Shown here: positions 11,570-22,132 of the stretch, in pieces
Numbering within the stretch: the first letter of the stretch is position 1
How the letters are laid out: every line of letters starts with the position of its first letter
Origin: Bisporella sp. PMI_857
Taxonomy: Eukaryota; Ascomycota; Leotiomycetes; Helotiales; Helotiaceae
Length of the DNA stretch: 64,000 nt
Direction of reading: 5' to 3'
Assembly (NCBI GenBank): GCA_021307315.1
Contig: JAJSPD010000018.1
Coordinates: 558,001 to 622,000 of the forward strand
Position numbers and translations under genes: made by a program
The notes under the pieces: model-generated
What the model saw: only the letters and a program-made list of their open reading frames with translations
What the model was told of the DNA's origin: nothing
Database searches by the model: none

Positions 11570-12180
11570 TCGATAATTGGCAACCGTGACAGTCGGTGTT
11601 TGAATATTGCTATGATGTTCGGACACTCTGTTAAATAGGCATTTTATGGTTTCTATGTTGGAGGGAAGTGTCTAGAGTAGTCTCCCAAAAAATACAGTAA
11701 TTTCAGATCTGTCGCAATAGGTACTGATCTAGGACTACTATACGAGTTATTGCTTAAGCCTAAGATAAGGTTGGGATATATACAAAACTCAAACTGTCCA
11801 TGCCAAGACATCATCTGCTCTCCGACCATGTATCGAACATTTGAACCTCACCTTTGTACTATAAAAGAGCGACATTTTCTCCTCTAAAAAGAAGACATCA
11901 ATGCCCTCATAAGAAGATATGCGACCCTCTTTTCAGCCATAAGTTTCTTTGGTATAAATCCTCGAAGCAAGCATTATCGGCGATTTTGCCCATTTTTTTC
12001 AATCTGCACATGGGAAGTGCAAGAGCACCACGGTATTGCCCTCACGACAAACTTGTTGTTCATCCTTCGGCGTCTCATTAACGCATTCAATATTTGCAAA
12101 CAGTTTAGATCATTTCTGGAAGTCATCTCGAAGACGAACAGAGAGTTTGCCAATATCTTTGCATATCGTGTCCTCTCCAT

Positions 12181-13019
12181 ATGGCTTCACCCTTGCCTTT
12201 CATCGTCGCAACGGTTCTGATCTTGACCTCCACCATATTCGTAAGTTATCATCTTGTGTGTCTATACCCACCATGTTGATATGGGCCATACAGCTTCGCA
12301 TATTATACATTCTCCCATCTCTCACTAGTGCTCGTTCAGACCCACGTCTCAATGGCGGCCACAAGACGGCGCCATCCCATATGGTGATCGTCCTTGGATC
12401 CGGGGGACACACCCGTGAGATTCTCGGACTGCTCCGTCAAGTTAACCCTTCCCGTTATTCTCACCGTACCTACATCGCTTCCTCTGGGGACGACTTTGCA
12501 CTAGAACGCGCACGTGAGATCGATAGTAATATCCAGGCCAACAAGGCTCCGCCTGCAACCAAGCCAACGGATCAAGGAGAGCTGAGCGTTGTTACGGGAG
12601 TATGGGATTTGAAAATAGTGCCAAGGGCGCGTTTGATCCATCAGTCTATTCTCACAACGCCGTTCTCTGCGGCGTGGAGCATGTTCGCGTGTATCATGAC
12701 TCTTCGCGATGCGGCTAAAACATCTCGAGCTGCTCCTTTTGAGTACCCCGATATTGTTATGACGAATGGCCCTGCTACGGCTGTCATGGTTATTCTAGCA
12801 AGCTTGGTCTTGAAGTTCTTCGGGTTTGCCCCAGTATGGAAGATGCGAATCGTCTATGTAGAGAGCTGGGCGAGAGTTAACAGCTTGAGCTTGAGCGGTA
12901 AGATTATCTTGTGGTTCGGCCTTAGCGATGCTTTTGTAGTGCAATGGGAGAAACTTGCGCAGAAGATCAATGGCAATGGGCGGAAAAGAGTCAGATTCTT
13001 CGGGTTTCTGTCAGAATAA
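12181..13019 (+). CDS. ALG14: ALG14, membrane-anchor subunit of UDP-GlcNAc transferase
   Basis: Exons 12181-12240 and 12294-13019 are joined across a 53-nt intron (GTAAGT..TACAG) and give 261 residues. The N-terminus is a hydrophobic signal anchor (LPFIVATVLILTSTIF LRILYIL). It is followed by VIVLGSGGHTREIL near residues 66-79, the glycine-rich nucleotide-binding loop of the family. Later motifs are YPDIVMTNGPATAV, RIVYVESWARV and the C-terminal DAFVVQW. ALG14 recruits the catalytic subunit ALG13 to the endoplasmic reticulum membrane and with it adds the second GlcNAc to dolichol-PP-GlcNAc in N-glycan assembly. Length matches fungal ALG14. The frame is open upstream of the second exon, but the spliced start gives the expected anchor and is preferred. 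ALG13 is not in the window. Confidence 0.9.
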
Positions 13020-13222
13020 AGGTTTATATTTGTTGCATCCGATATGTGTATATAGACATGAAATCACATGGACGTGGTGGTTTTCATAAAGGCGGAATGA
13101 ATGCGTCTGCACAAGCCTCTCTTGTCGTGATATGTACAATGTTATTGCTCCAGCTAGCGTACAAAGTCCATCTAATATACAATCTATCCTCAATGACTTT
13201 TAATGGGCGCTCTACCGCATCA

Positions 13223-14018
13223 TCATGGTACCGCTGTTTTTACTGGTTCTGTTTCAACAGCCTCCGGATCCTCCTCAGCATCAAGATCAACAAGCGCATC
13301 ATCCTCGTGAGCAGTACCAAAACCAGTATATGCAGCATCCTTCCGTCTTTGAATGGCTTCTACCTCTGTAGTAGCCCATGCCCTCCAATCTTCATAGCTC
13401 TTATCTTCCACCTCCATCCCAATTTCCAAAGCCCCTTTGCCAAAGTATGCTCCAACCCAGGTCGCTTCCTCTTTTGCGACTCTACGCTCCACCTCCTCTT
13501 CATGGCGTACTGCATAGAATTCCTTCCGAGCTATGTCGTAAGCTTGGCTATTACTCATGCCGGCGACATTCATCAGCCATAATTGCCGCTGCACAACACT
13601 ATACATATGATCAGTAACTGCCTCTCTATTGTGCATGGGCTCCATACCTTTCCCCAGACAACTGTCGGCCCGGCTGCTCTAGCTTACTCCAATCGCATCT
13701 CTGTCCATCCTTTCCATCATCCTCCAACACTATCCGCGGCCTTGCCAGCTCCCAAGGGTGATCTCTGTAGAACTCTCGCCGTAATATGTCCTCCTCGTAC
13801 TCAATGTTCTGGGGCAGGAATAATTTGCTAGGTTTCCGGGTCTTCGATTTGCGCGTTGTTTGTCGGTGCTGAACGGGTTGTGTACGTGTAAGGATTTCCG
13901 CTGGTGGTATTGAGCCGATTGTCTTGTACCAGGATGGAGCTCGAGTTATGCTTCCTGATTCCAGGAGGAGCGAAACAGTCTGATAAACCCGAGCGGGCTT
14001 GAGGTTCAGGCCCCTCAT
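13223..14018 (-). CDS. RSM25: Mitochondrial small-subunit ribosomal protein mS23 (Rsm25)
   Basis: Exons 14018-13648 and 13598-13223 flank a 49-nt intron (GTATGG..TATAG), giving 248 residues. The protein starts MRGLNLKPARVYQTVSLLLE and continues PSWYKTIGSIPPAEILTR, KPSKLFLPQNIEYEED and FYRDHPWELARPRIVLE. Across the junction it reads QLSGESVVQRQLWLM, then EAYDIARKEFY-type sequence and the acidic C-terminal tail. These are the conserved blocks of fungal Rsm25/mS23, a protein of the mitochondrial 37S ribosomal subunit. The start at 14018 is the first ATG in the open frame. The gene converges with ALG14, leaving only about 200 bp between their stops, and diverges from the PPR gene, another mitochondrial protein, at a shared 341-bp promoter region. 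Confidence 0.88.
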
Positions 14019-14359
14019 CTTCACGGCGCCAAACCTGAACTTGTTATATTGAGTTGGATTCCTACTACACTTTTTCGGGATGAGATATCTTGTAGGTGTC
14101 CCAATGGCAAGCCTGAAGACTTAAAACGAGGAAGCAAAGTACCTTGACATCGAAGTTTGGAGATGCGGTTAAAAATAATTCCCGTCCCGACCAAAGTTTT
14201 GTCTTGGCATATTTAGATTCAACCTCAAATTTTGGAGTCAATGGCAGGGCATTCCTAATTTCCATCAGAACTGCATTTTTCAGAGGACTTTAATTATCAC
14301 CTATAGCTTCCATGGCTACGGGGGCACGGTGAAGGACGGATCAACATGTCAGGCGGCTC
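14019..14359. other. Divergent promoter region between mS23 and the PPR-like gene
   Basis: 341 bp shared by two nuclear genes for mitochondrial proteins, which would permit co-regulation. It includes an upstream ATG at 14346 whose 21-codon frame overlaps the PPR start. Confidence 0.5.
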
Positions 14360-14411
14360 ATGTCCTTACTTTGCAGCTCCTCGACGACTGGAACCGTCAT
14401 CTCGAAGGTAG
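14346..14411 (+). other. Possible upstream ORF overlapping the PPR start
   Basis: An ATG at 14346 with A at -3 opens a 21-codon frame ending TAG at 14409-14411, past the main start at 14360. The main start has C at -3. If both lie on the mRNA, this uORF would reduce initiation at 14360. Confidence 0.3.
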
Positions 14412-16195
14412 TCTCCCGCCAGGCACTATCGTTCTTATGTCCAGCTGCGCAGAAAAGGACGATACACCATTCGATCAACCGGCATCTCAAGCAACTACCC
14501 CGGGCCAGCTCTGTGGATTGTAATACAATTGAAGCTTGGTTCTTTAGCTCTCTTGCCAATGTCTCCCAGTGTCGGGAACACAGGCCGAGAACATCCCAGC
14601 CGTCTGCTTTCTTCACATCAAAGCATATACCTAGCTCTACAAAACGGCGGAGCTATGGCACCTTCTCTTTTTTTCGGCGGCGACAGCATACTGAGACGGA
14701 CGAGAAACACCTGGAGGAAGAAGATCTACCCACCAAAGAAGAGCAGGAGGAAAACCGTACTCGAGAAGAGCTTCTAGCTCTAGTAGATCAGTATAGCGGC
14801 ACTTCTTTCACCGATCAACTTCCATTGATCGAGCTTCCTAGGCTGCACCAACCAAGCGACGGACCTCATCTCACAATATCCGATAAAGTCGAGGATGAAT
14901 GGCCACCTCCTTATCAAGAGTGGCCTGCTGATGTTCTTACCATAAGGAAGCTGGACACTCTTACAGAAATGCTCAGCGATTTTGAGACGGATCCAGAGGT
15001 TATATATCAACTTTACCAGGACCTACCAGAGCCTCGCGCCCCATATCTCCCATCTAAACTACGACATAAACTTCTGCGACATCTGGCCGTTGTAGAAAAG
15101 AAAGACGAGCAATCTATGCTCCGATACTTCTCAGTGATAAATGACATGAAATCCGTCGCGATTCCGTTGACAGTAGGAGAGTGGACGAGTGCCACATCCT
15201 TCGCTGCAAGATGGGTCAAACAATCGACAGAAGTGGAGGTCGAAGCAGCTTTACATGTATGGAGAGAGATGGAGCATTTTGCAGGAGTCTCAGCGAACGA
15301 AGTAACATTCAACGTTCTCTACGATGTGGCCTGTAAAGCTGGCAAATTTCCGCTTGCCGAGAAGATTCACGAAGAGATGAAGAGTCGAGGGCTCCGGTTT
15401 ACTCGTTTTTCTCATGTCGGCCAAATATATCTCAATGGTATTAAAGGGGATGGAGATGGCGTTCGGGCAGCATTCAAGAGATTGGAGAGTGCCCGAGAGA
15501 TTATCGATACCGTTGTCTTGAATGCATTACTCGCGGCATTTGCTCGATGCGACGAAGGAACTCAAGTAGAGCAAATCTACTCCTTCATGAAGCAGAAGGC
15601 AATTCCTGACATGGCTCCCAAAACATTTCTGGAAAGGAGGGTCATTGACAGAACGTATCTCAGATGGGCAGAGATCATCAGAGAAAATCCGTCAAAGCAG
15701 CAGGACCTTCAAGCAATATCCATGATGGGACCAAATGGGCGCACGTATCGTATTCTATTTAACTACTTTGCGGTCGATATTGGTGATCTCGATAAGACGG
15801 CTCTTTTCCTTGATGACTTGATGGATCTAAAAGTCCCTCTCCACGGGACGCATTTTCTTGCATTCTTCCGAGCATTTGCAACACACGGAGGCATCCGATA
15901 CACAAAATGGACAGCGTCTTTACTGGAACGAACATGGGAGATATACCTTACAGCTGTAGATGATGATGTAGCGGATGTACGTATGAACAAATGGATAATA
16001 CTGTGGTCACTCAGGGCTTTTGCGAAGTGCTCGGGAAAATCACGGATGATCACTGTGTGGGAAGAGGTTCGAGACAAATGGGGCCCTGATGAGGCGGAAC
16101 TGGAGTTTATCATGAGGAATCTAAGGGCTTTGCTGAAAGGAAGAGATGTGGCGGAAAAGCATCCGAATGATTGGATACTGGGCTCTAGGCAGTAA
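14360..16195 (+). CDS. Mitochondrial pentatricopeptide-repeat-like protein
   Basis: A single uninterrupted exon encodes 611 residues. The first hundred residues are rich in Ser, Arg and Ala with few acids, as expected of a mitochondrial presequence. A charged low-complexity stretch follows (EEEDLPTKEEQEEN). The rest is helical, with PPR-like units: VSANEVTFNVLYDVACKAGK with KIHEEMKSRGL, then DTVVLNALLAAFARC with IYSFMKQKAIPDM, and further looser units to the end. PPR proteins bind organelle RNA and act in its processing, stability or translation. The particular RNA is not predictable. The family assignment rests on repeat appearance, not on a catalytic motif, and I do not recognise a named orthologue. 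Confidence 0.75.
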   Translation: MSLLCSSSTTGTVISKVVSRQALSFLCPAAQKRTIHHSINRHLKQLPRASSVDCNTIEAWFFSSLANVSQCREHRPRTSQPSAFFTSKHIPSSTKRRSYGTFSFFRRRQHTETDEKHLEEEDLPTKEEQEENRTREELLALVDQYSGTSFTDQLPLIELPRLHQPSDGPHLTISDKVEDEWPPPYQEWPADVLTIRKLDTLTEMLSDFETDPEVIYQLYQDLPEPRAPYLPSKLRHKLLRHLAVVEKKDEQSMLRYFSVINDMKSVAIPLTVGEWTSATSFAARWVKQSTEVEVEAALHVWREMEHFAGVSANEVTFNVLYDVACKAGKFPLAEKIHEEMKSRGLRFTRFSHVGQIYLNGIKGDGDGVRAAFKRLESAREIIDTVVLNALLAAFARCDEGTQVEQIYSFMKQKAIPDMAPKTFLERRVIDRTYLRWAEIIRENPSKQQDLQAISMMGPNGRTYRILFNYFAVDIGDLDKTALFLDDLMDLKVPLHGTHFLAFFRAFATHGGIRYTKWTASLLERTWEIYLTAVDDDVADVRMNKWIILWSLRAFAKCSGKSRMITVWEEVRDKWGPDEAELEFIMRNLRALLKGRDVAEKHPNDWILGSRQ

Positions 16196-18146
16196 ACCAT
16201 ACTTGTGAGATATGGAAGATACCATGTGTACATTATCGTTTCAAATATGCTCATATACCATGTTTTTCGATTTAGATATTTTGAGGAGATATCAGATAAT
16301 GATGGTGCAGGGAGATGTATACAACATGTCAAACCACAGCCATGGCATTCCTACGACGTTAGAATTACTTCTTCGACTATACAAGAGCGCAGCGCTGGAT
16401 GGTATTTGGGGGAGGCTAACTGGATGCAGGTGATGTTCTTCGATTTACTCCCCAAACTACACTTTCTGTCCGGCGGCAGTGGAAGAGGGTAACCCGCAAT
16501 TTCCACAAGAAAACAATCACAAAGCCATACTTCCCGTACATCATAGCTATTTCCAAGTTCGTCCCCCACAGCGCCACTCATAAAAGCCTTCCTCTTTTCC
16601 CCTGCATATTCCTCCCCAAACCACAAACTGATCGTGTAACCACATCATTTCGCTGACATCGATTAGCCCTCTTTCCCCTTCCCAGCTTCACCGTCACTAA
16701 TTTACCTCTGCCCCACCATCCACATCACCTAGCAATAACACGCGCGCGCGCACAAGGAGGGAAAGGCTAAAAGCAGAAAGCCGATCCCAGCACCTCACTA
16801 CGCATATTCAACCAAGAACCGGCAATTAAACTAAAAATTACTAAAAATTACTAAAAAATAAAAAAATCCCATCCTAGTTGCCCGACATTACGAGAGAGAA
16901 AAAAAATCATACAAGCAGCGAAACGTTGAGAAGACGCGCTCGAGCAGCACCGCTTCATTGGGAGCTTCCGTCATGCTACAGAGACGACGGCCTTGAACAG
17001 CTCCTGCAAGGGCAGGGCAGCCATCATACCCGGTCAAAAGGGGAGGTGGGGGGCCAACGAGCTACATGGTACAACATGGTCGTCGGTCATGTGGATGAGG
17101 CCGCTCTCCGCTGGCATGCATGTTGACCACGGCAAACAGAACTGCGTGCGCGGAGTTTCTGGGCAGCGTCCACGGAATTCTCGCGGTGCGAGCTGTTGCC
17201 TGCGAGAATTGGCCCATACTCGCAGGAGGCATCCTGGGATCTGGGGGAGCGTTTGATAATTGGTCTTTGCTAGCAGCAATTACTTAATCATCGTTGAAGC
17301 GTTGCGCATAATGGCAGCATAAACTCGTCTCCTGATAGTAGAGAATAAACCCAGAGCGCCGGAGCTTTGTAATTTTTAGATCCCAAAGCAGTCAGGCTTG
17401 ATGGCTGAGAGACATCAACTAGCGTTATACATGTAATGAAGTAGAACAGACCAAAAGTATCGTCGCCAGATCAAAGGTGGATTGTGTTTATTGATATTTT
17501 TTTAAAAAATATTTCTTCATCAATATCAACAACTACCCCAAAGCACTACAACCAACTTCCCAGATAAAGACTGCGCTCTCCCAAACGAACCTAAACAGGT
17601 CGAGGTAATAGCCGCCATTCATACCTCCATATAAGTCCTTTTATCTTCCTTTTCCCCCATATATCACCCATGATTCAAAGGTTATTCACACTCGCACCGA
17701 GGTATTATACACAATCATTTTACCCCGAAGTAGCATCCAAGTTGCTACGCCAATCCTATTAACCCCAACCTTTTTTTGTTTTCCAAATCCGGAGGCTGGA
17801 GTATGCCTCAAGCCTATCTCTAAGTGTTCCCAGCCATCTATATCCAGGCCCTGGTTCCCAGTGTCCAATAAACATAATCGAATAGCGTATAAACTTTAAA
17901 AAATAGACAATATGTTGAGTCTGATGACCACAATATCTGACAGAAAAGAAAGTCGTGGCAAAGGAGTGTAGCTTGCTAAGGAGCGTGGGGTATCAATTAA
18001 AATAGAACCAAAATGAGCATTGCCGTCATAAAGGTCATGAACGTGTGTTGTTACAGAAACAACTCTCGAGGAACATCCTTCTAAGGACGCGAAGCCGTGA
18101 GGCCGATTAGTGTCGATCTCTAGTAACATTTTTTGTTGGGTAGTCG
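16196..18146. other. 1.95-kb intergenic stretch, convergent 3' flanks
   Basis: Both flanking genes end here, so no promoter is required. It holds simple-sequence tracts (16740-16753 alternating CG and 16831-16867 CTAAAAATTA repeat) and scattered short open frames without recognisable products. Confidence 0.5.
16831..16867 (+). repeat. Short tandem repeat, about three copies of CTAAAAATTA
   Basis: Two exact 10-bp units followed by a partial, variant unit that runs into an A-tract. A 14-bp alternating CG tract lies about 80 bp upstream at 16740-16753. Simple sequence, no function inferred. Confidence 0.8.
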
Positions 18147-19868
18147 TCAATATTTCCCTAATCCTACAGGGAACTTTTCAGTAAAGAATCGGATGATTTT
18201 GGCCTTCTTGCTTGGGCTTCGTTGAATTTGTGCCGCAGCTTGGACCATCGGCCCAACGATATCTTCGTCGCCCATTTGAGGGAACTTTCCTCCAGTTCGG
18301 CCATCATTCAATGATGGTATCCTGGACATCACATTGGTATTCTCGGAATCGTTAAGGGCTGTGTGTTTCATGGTTGCAAATGGATCCGAGGGGTTCTCCA
18401 TAATGCTAGAGATTGTGATATCATTGTACTTTCTCCAGGTCGCTTCCGTTGCAGCCCATTTTTCTTCTGTGTACTTATATATGTTGGAAGTCACGCCATA
18501 GTGTTCTCCAGTGCGCACGAGATGTTTTGCGTAGTTGCAACGAGCCAAATCCCAATGAGCACGAAGTTGTCTACATGCCTCCACGTCTGGATCCTCTGGA
18601 GCATATGGCTCTGGGTGTATCGTAAAATTCGCGTGTCCCAGTTTGTGTGACCATTCATCTTCCGGCTCTCCAATCATAATTCCTGGAATCTCAGAGGAAG
18701 GAACAAGATGAGCTGATCGATTTACGATTGTCCGATGGAATGACGACGTAGAAGGCTTCGTGCTCAAAGGTGGTGATGGAATGCCTGGCAATTGTGGTGT
18801 TGTGATAGAATCTATCGGTGTAACACTACCAGAGAAGTGGTCACTTGATTCGGCAACGGAAGGTGATTGCAATGGTGATTGCATAGGAAACTCCCTTACA
18901 TTCGCCGACGCATCCATCATCAAGGGAGGGAGCAGGGGTGTGGTAGCCAAATTTTGTTCGACATCTGATTCTTCACTGAGCTTGTTTGCTCTTTCGATAT
19001 CGATCGTGCCTGCAAGGTGTTCACGAGAACCAAAGACACTTCTCGTAGGCGTCGGTGGCATTTGGTATTCCAAAGGTCTGTCTAACGTTGTGCGAGCCGA
19101 GTTGGAAATCGAGGGTGAGCGTGAACCACTTGATGTAGCGCGCTGAGTAAAATCCCAGTGCGCGTCAGTTGTGAGAGCAGTAGTGCTAGGCGCCTTCCTT
19201 AATCTCCATTTTTGCGAGAAGGAGGGAAATCGCGTGCCAATTCGTGCAGCAAATCCATTCATGGGTTGGTCAACTGCCCTCCTCTTCCTTGAGCGCGGAC
19301 TGATTGAGGCTTCTCCGTCGCTGAAGAATCCATCGGTTATATCATAATCGAATTCGTGCTTCATAGATAATTGCACCGAGCTCTGTGACATTGACTTGTC
19401 TCGGTGTGAGCATTGATAATCTTCGCCTATTAAGGTCAAGCATTAGCTATTATTTCCCGAGATGTTTTGTTTACACAAAAGCCCCGCATCAATAAACAAC
19501 TTACACAAACATTCCCATAAGTTATCGGATTCGTCAAATATGCCCGCATCATTATCCCTCTCATCATGGGGTTCTTCTTGCACATCAGGGAGCGACCGCT
19601 TGCCACTTTTTGGTAGAAATGTTGGCGACGAAGGACTTCCTGCCAGAGAATTGTGGAAAGAGTCGACTGAAGACGCCGAGCTTGGATACCTTAAGTGCCC
19701 ACGAGTTGAGAAGGTTGGGGTGACTGGCGATGGTATGTCAGACATGGTAGAGCTCTGAGTATAAAACAGTTTCGAAGGTAGATCTAAATCTGAATCGCTT
19801 ATGCTTTCTCTTTGCCTTCTTGCTTCGACGATCTGTGGTAGGAGGAGTGGCTTTAGTTTTGGCGCCAT
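18147..19868 (-). CDS. Ser/Pro-rich protein of unknown function
   Basis: Exons 19868-19505 and 19426-18147 flank a 78-nt intron (GTAAGT..AATAG, branch GCTAATGCTTGAC) and give 547 residues. The N-terminal two thirds are disordered and rich in Ser, Pro and Thr, with many SP/TP sites (SPRSRKRR, PPTPTRS, QSPLQSPS) that could be proline-directed phosphorylation sites. There are basic patches that could act as nuclear signals. The C-terminal part is more ordered: EPYAPEDPDVEACRQLRAHW, then CNYAKHLVRTGEHYG and YTEEKWAATEATWRKYND, which looks helical. I do not recognise a named family; it resembles conserved hypothetical proteins of filamentous ascomycetes. The splice join WECLC/EDYQCSHRDK and the single start ATG are well supported. 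Confidence 0.7.
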
Positions 19869-20218
19869 TGCGAATGGTTCTAGGTGAGAGTGTGTGTCGA
19901 GGTTGTGTTGTTGTGTACTTGCGCGAGACAGGTCGCGAACTCATAGTGCAATTGAAGACATCTTGTTTGTTTTCTTTCTTTATGAGTTGGTTGTTCAGAA
20001 GTGTTCCTCCCTCACCGTCATACGTGGACCTAGTCTGCTGGAGTCTGGGGTTTGTATAGAGCAAGTATTTCAAAATGTCCACGTAGGTTAAGCTTGAATG
20101 GATACTATTGACTGTGTCACCGTGACAGAGAGTGAAAGGTGTGGGTGCTGTGTGGTGTGTTGTATCTTTGCACTATGGGTACCTATCAGACATTGCGCCT
20201 TCGCGTGAAAAAAAAAAG

Positions 20219-20242
20219 CACAACCACAACCACAACCACAAC
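20219..20242 (+). repeat. Hexanucleotide microsatellite (ACAACC)n
   Basis: Four near-exact 6-bp units directly after a run of about ten A. It lies about 350 bp upstream of the Ser/Pro-rich gene start, probably in its promoter or leader. Confidence 0.8.
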
Positions 20243-20274
20243 ATGGGTTAGAGGGCAACCCGCGTTCGTCCCCT

Positions 20275-20280
20275 CACGTG
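20275..20280. promoter_or_regulatory. CACGTG site upstream of the Ser/Pro-rich gene
   Basis: CACGTG in the context CCTCACGTGCAG, 407 bp before the start codon. Same core as at several other promoters in the window. Function inferred only. Confidence 0.25.
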
Positions 20281-20835
20281 CAGAATCAGGGTTAGAAAAA
20301 GCTGTCAGGAACGGCTTACCTGTGCTTGCAATCCTTTTGTGATTGGTAGCCAGCTTACGAATTAATCAAGCTTGTCAAGTGAGTGAGCGTTTGAGAGAGA
20401 GTGAACGGGCACCGCAACGTGTTGCGCCTGAAAAGAATGGCCTTCTGACAGAACGAGAGCAAACGAACAAAGAGACGGAAAAGCTGGTTGAAATGGTGTG
20501 GGAAAGGTCTGATTTTGTGTCTTTTTGCTTTGGTGTAAATAACAATAACAAAAATGGGTGCTCGTAACACCTGATAGGGGGGGAGGATAGGGATGGAATA
20601 AGATGTGCTACAGGGCTACCTCCCCCCATGCCTTTCCTTTGCCTTCCCCGACAAGTTCCCCTACAGCTCCCTCCCCTCCACTACCAAGGCGACAGACTTT
20701 CGCCGTTGAGTTTTGTAAGCACTTTGCTAGTTTCCTTTAAGGGCAAAAGCACGGGGATTTCCATTAGTGCTCTTTCAGCAGCCTATGCAATGCAGCCATC
20801 TCTTGTTTATGATCCACAAATCTCTGAACTTTCTA

Positions 20836-20879
20836 CTTTCGTACAGGGCCAAACTATTAGCAGTGGGTCATTTGCCACT
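20836..20879 (+). repeat. Left terminal inverted repeat of the Tc1/mariner element
   Basis: 44 bp, identical to the reverse complement of 22087-22130. Preceded by the TA target duplication at 20834-20835. Confidence 0.97.
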
Positions 20880-20924
20880 CATACCCACTAAAAATGCTCG
20901 GCAGTGCTGCTCTAAGTCAAATTC

Positions 20925-21983
20925 TTAGTATTCTGTATAGCCTCCATCTGCTAGAATCACTGCAATACATCTATCGCCCATTCCTTTAATTAACTCTTGA
21001 ATAGTAGCATGTGTAACTGATTCCCAAGCTTCCTGAACTACAGCTCTAAGTCTTTTATATGACCTGTGAACTTCGGGGTGATTCCTTTCAATATACTTCT
21101 TCATTTCATTCCAAATCGTTTCAATAGGATTTAAATCAGGAGAATTGGCTGGCCAAACTATAGGAATAACTCCAATAGCTTCTAATACACTTCTTGTAAA
21201 AGCTGAAGAATGGCCTTTTGCGTTATCTTGTTGAAAAATAAGCTCAGGGTGCTCTTGCAAAGCTTCTTGAATCAAAGGCACAATAATGCCAGAATATGAT
21301 CCTTCATTAATAGTTTCCCAATCCTTCTCCCAAAATAGCCCTTTGTGTCGGCCGTATTTCCCTGATATACACCCCCAAAACATCCATCCTATTTTTCGTT
21401 GATATCGAGGTTCAATACAGTCGGGATAATACAACTCAGAATCTCCTATACGTCGAGTAATGCGCGGACGCGTATGTCGGCCTGGTTTCACCCAAGTTTC
21501 GTCACTCCAAAGTACCGAATTCCATTGTTCGTCGGTCCAAAACAAGTGTTCCCACGCCCAATCTAACCGGTCTTTCATGTTTTGTAGTGACAAAAGTGGT
21601 TTGTTTCTTGCAGAGCGTCGTACGTAGCCTTCTTTCTTGAACGCAGTTCGAATAGCTTTAACTCCACAATCCCATTGTAACAAAGCTGGTATATCAGACC
21701 AAGATGCTCGTCGATTAGTTCTATTAGCTGTAACCCACTCAATAAGATGTTTGCGTTGTGGTGTATTTAGCAATAGCTTTCGACCTGTTTTGCTCTTTTG
21801 TGGAGTAAGACGGTGAGCAAGAGCATATCGAACTTGACTTAAAGTAAAGCCTGTTTGCAAGCAAATCTGATCTTGCGTAAAGCCAGCTTCGTAGTATAAA
21901 GTTTGTATTCGAAGCCTGTCGTCGCGCGTACAGTCAGGTTTCTTTGGCGTCTTAGGGGTTGGAATGTGGTATGTTGGCTCCAT
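20925..21983 (-). CDS. Tc1/mariner transposase, DD34E
   Basis: An intron-free frame of 352 codons with ATG at 21983 fills most of the transposon. The N-terminus is a helix-turn-helix pair: RDDRLRIQTLYYEAGFTQDQ with ICLQTGFTLSQVRYAL, then the HTH_Tc1-like TPQKSKTGRK and the WVTANRTNRRASWSDI region. The catalytic triad is visible: the first Asp in WSDETWV, the second in FQQDNAKGHSS, and the Glu in SPDLNPIETIW. Exactly 34 residues separate the second Asp from the Glu. The enzyme cuts at the inverted repeats and inserts at TA. No frameshift or stop is present, and the family's usual length (about 340-350) is met. Confidence 0.96.
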   Translation of the reverse strand: MEPTYHIPTPKTPKKPDCTRDDRLRIQTLYYEAGFTQDQICLQTGFTLSQVRYALAHRLTPQKSKTGRKLLLNTPQRKHLIEWVTANRTNRRASWSDIPALLQWDCGVKAIRTAFKKEGYVRRSARNKPLLSLQNMKDRLDWAWEHLFWTDEQWNSVLWSDETWVKPGRHTRPRITRRIGDSELYYPDCIEPRYQRKIGWMFWGCISGKYGRHKGLFWEKDWETINEGSYSGIIVPLIQEALQEHPELIFQQDNAKGHSSAFTRSVLEAIGVIPIVWPANSPDLNPIETIWNEMKKYIERNHPEVHRSYKRLRAVVQEAWESVTHATIQELIKGMGDRCIAVILADGGYTEY

Positions 21984-22086
21984 GGTTGATTAGCTAAAGT
22001 TACAGTACAAATCCTATGGAAAAGCAGCGGTGGTAGCATTAAATACTCATTGGTTGATACCCCTGGCAGGACGCCGACGTCATGCA

Positions 22087-22130
22087 AGTGGCAAATGACC
22101 CACTGCTAATAGTTTGGCCCTGTACGAAAG
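22087..22130 (-). repeat. Right terminal inverted repeat of the Tc1/mariner element
   Basis: 44 bp, exact inverted copy of 20836-20879, followed by TA at 22131-22132. Confidence 0.97.
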
Positions 22131-22132
22131 TA

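Larger units (their letters stand above)
11081..12180. other. Divergent intergenic region between IMA1-like and ALG14 genes
   Basis: AT-rich 1.1-kb stretch. It contains a duplicated repeat (listed separately) and a CACGTG site at 11564-11569, and must hold the promoters of both flanking genes. No coding frame is supported. Confidence 0.6.
19869..20835. other. Promoter and leader of the Ser/Pro-rich gene, bounded by a transposon
   Basis: Contains an A-tract followed by four CCACAA-type hexamers (20219-20242) and a CACGTG site (20275-20280). A second frame overlaps the leader from an upstream ATG near 19944. The Tc1/mariner element starts at 20836, so the native upstream region is split by the insertion. 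Confidence 0.5.
20836..22130 (-). mobile_element. Intact Tc1/mariner DNA transposon, 1295 bp
   Basis: Terminal inverted repeats of 44 bp at 20836-20879 and 22087-22130 match at every base (outer end CTTTCGTACAGGGCC). The element is flanked on both sides by TA (20834-20835 and 22131-22132), the classic target duplication of this superfamily. It carries one uninterrupted transposase gene read leftward. Identical ends and an open gene suggest a recent insertion that could still be active. It lies between the promoter of the Ser/Pro-rich gene and the 3' flank of the PNKP gene and breaks no coding sequence. Confidence 0.97.

Noticed and set aside
12036..12293. Upstream extension of the ALG14 frame
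   Set aside because: It starts without an ATG and lacks a membrane anchor; the spliced first exon at 12181-12240 gives the expected hydrophobic N-terminus.
16740..16753. Alternating CG tract as a functional Z-DNA element
   Set aside because: Only 14 bp, in a convergent 3' flank; treated as simple sequence.
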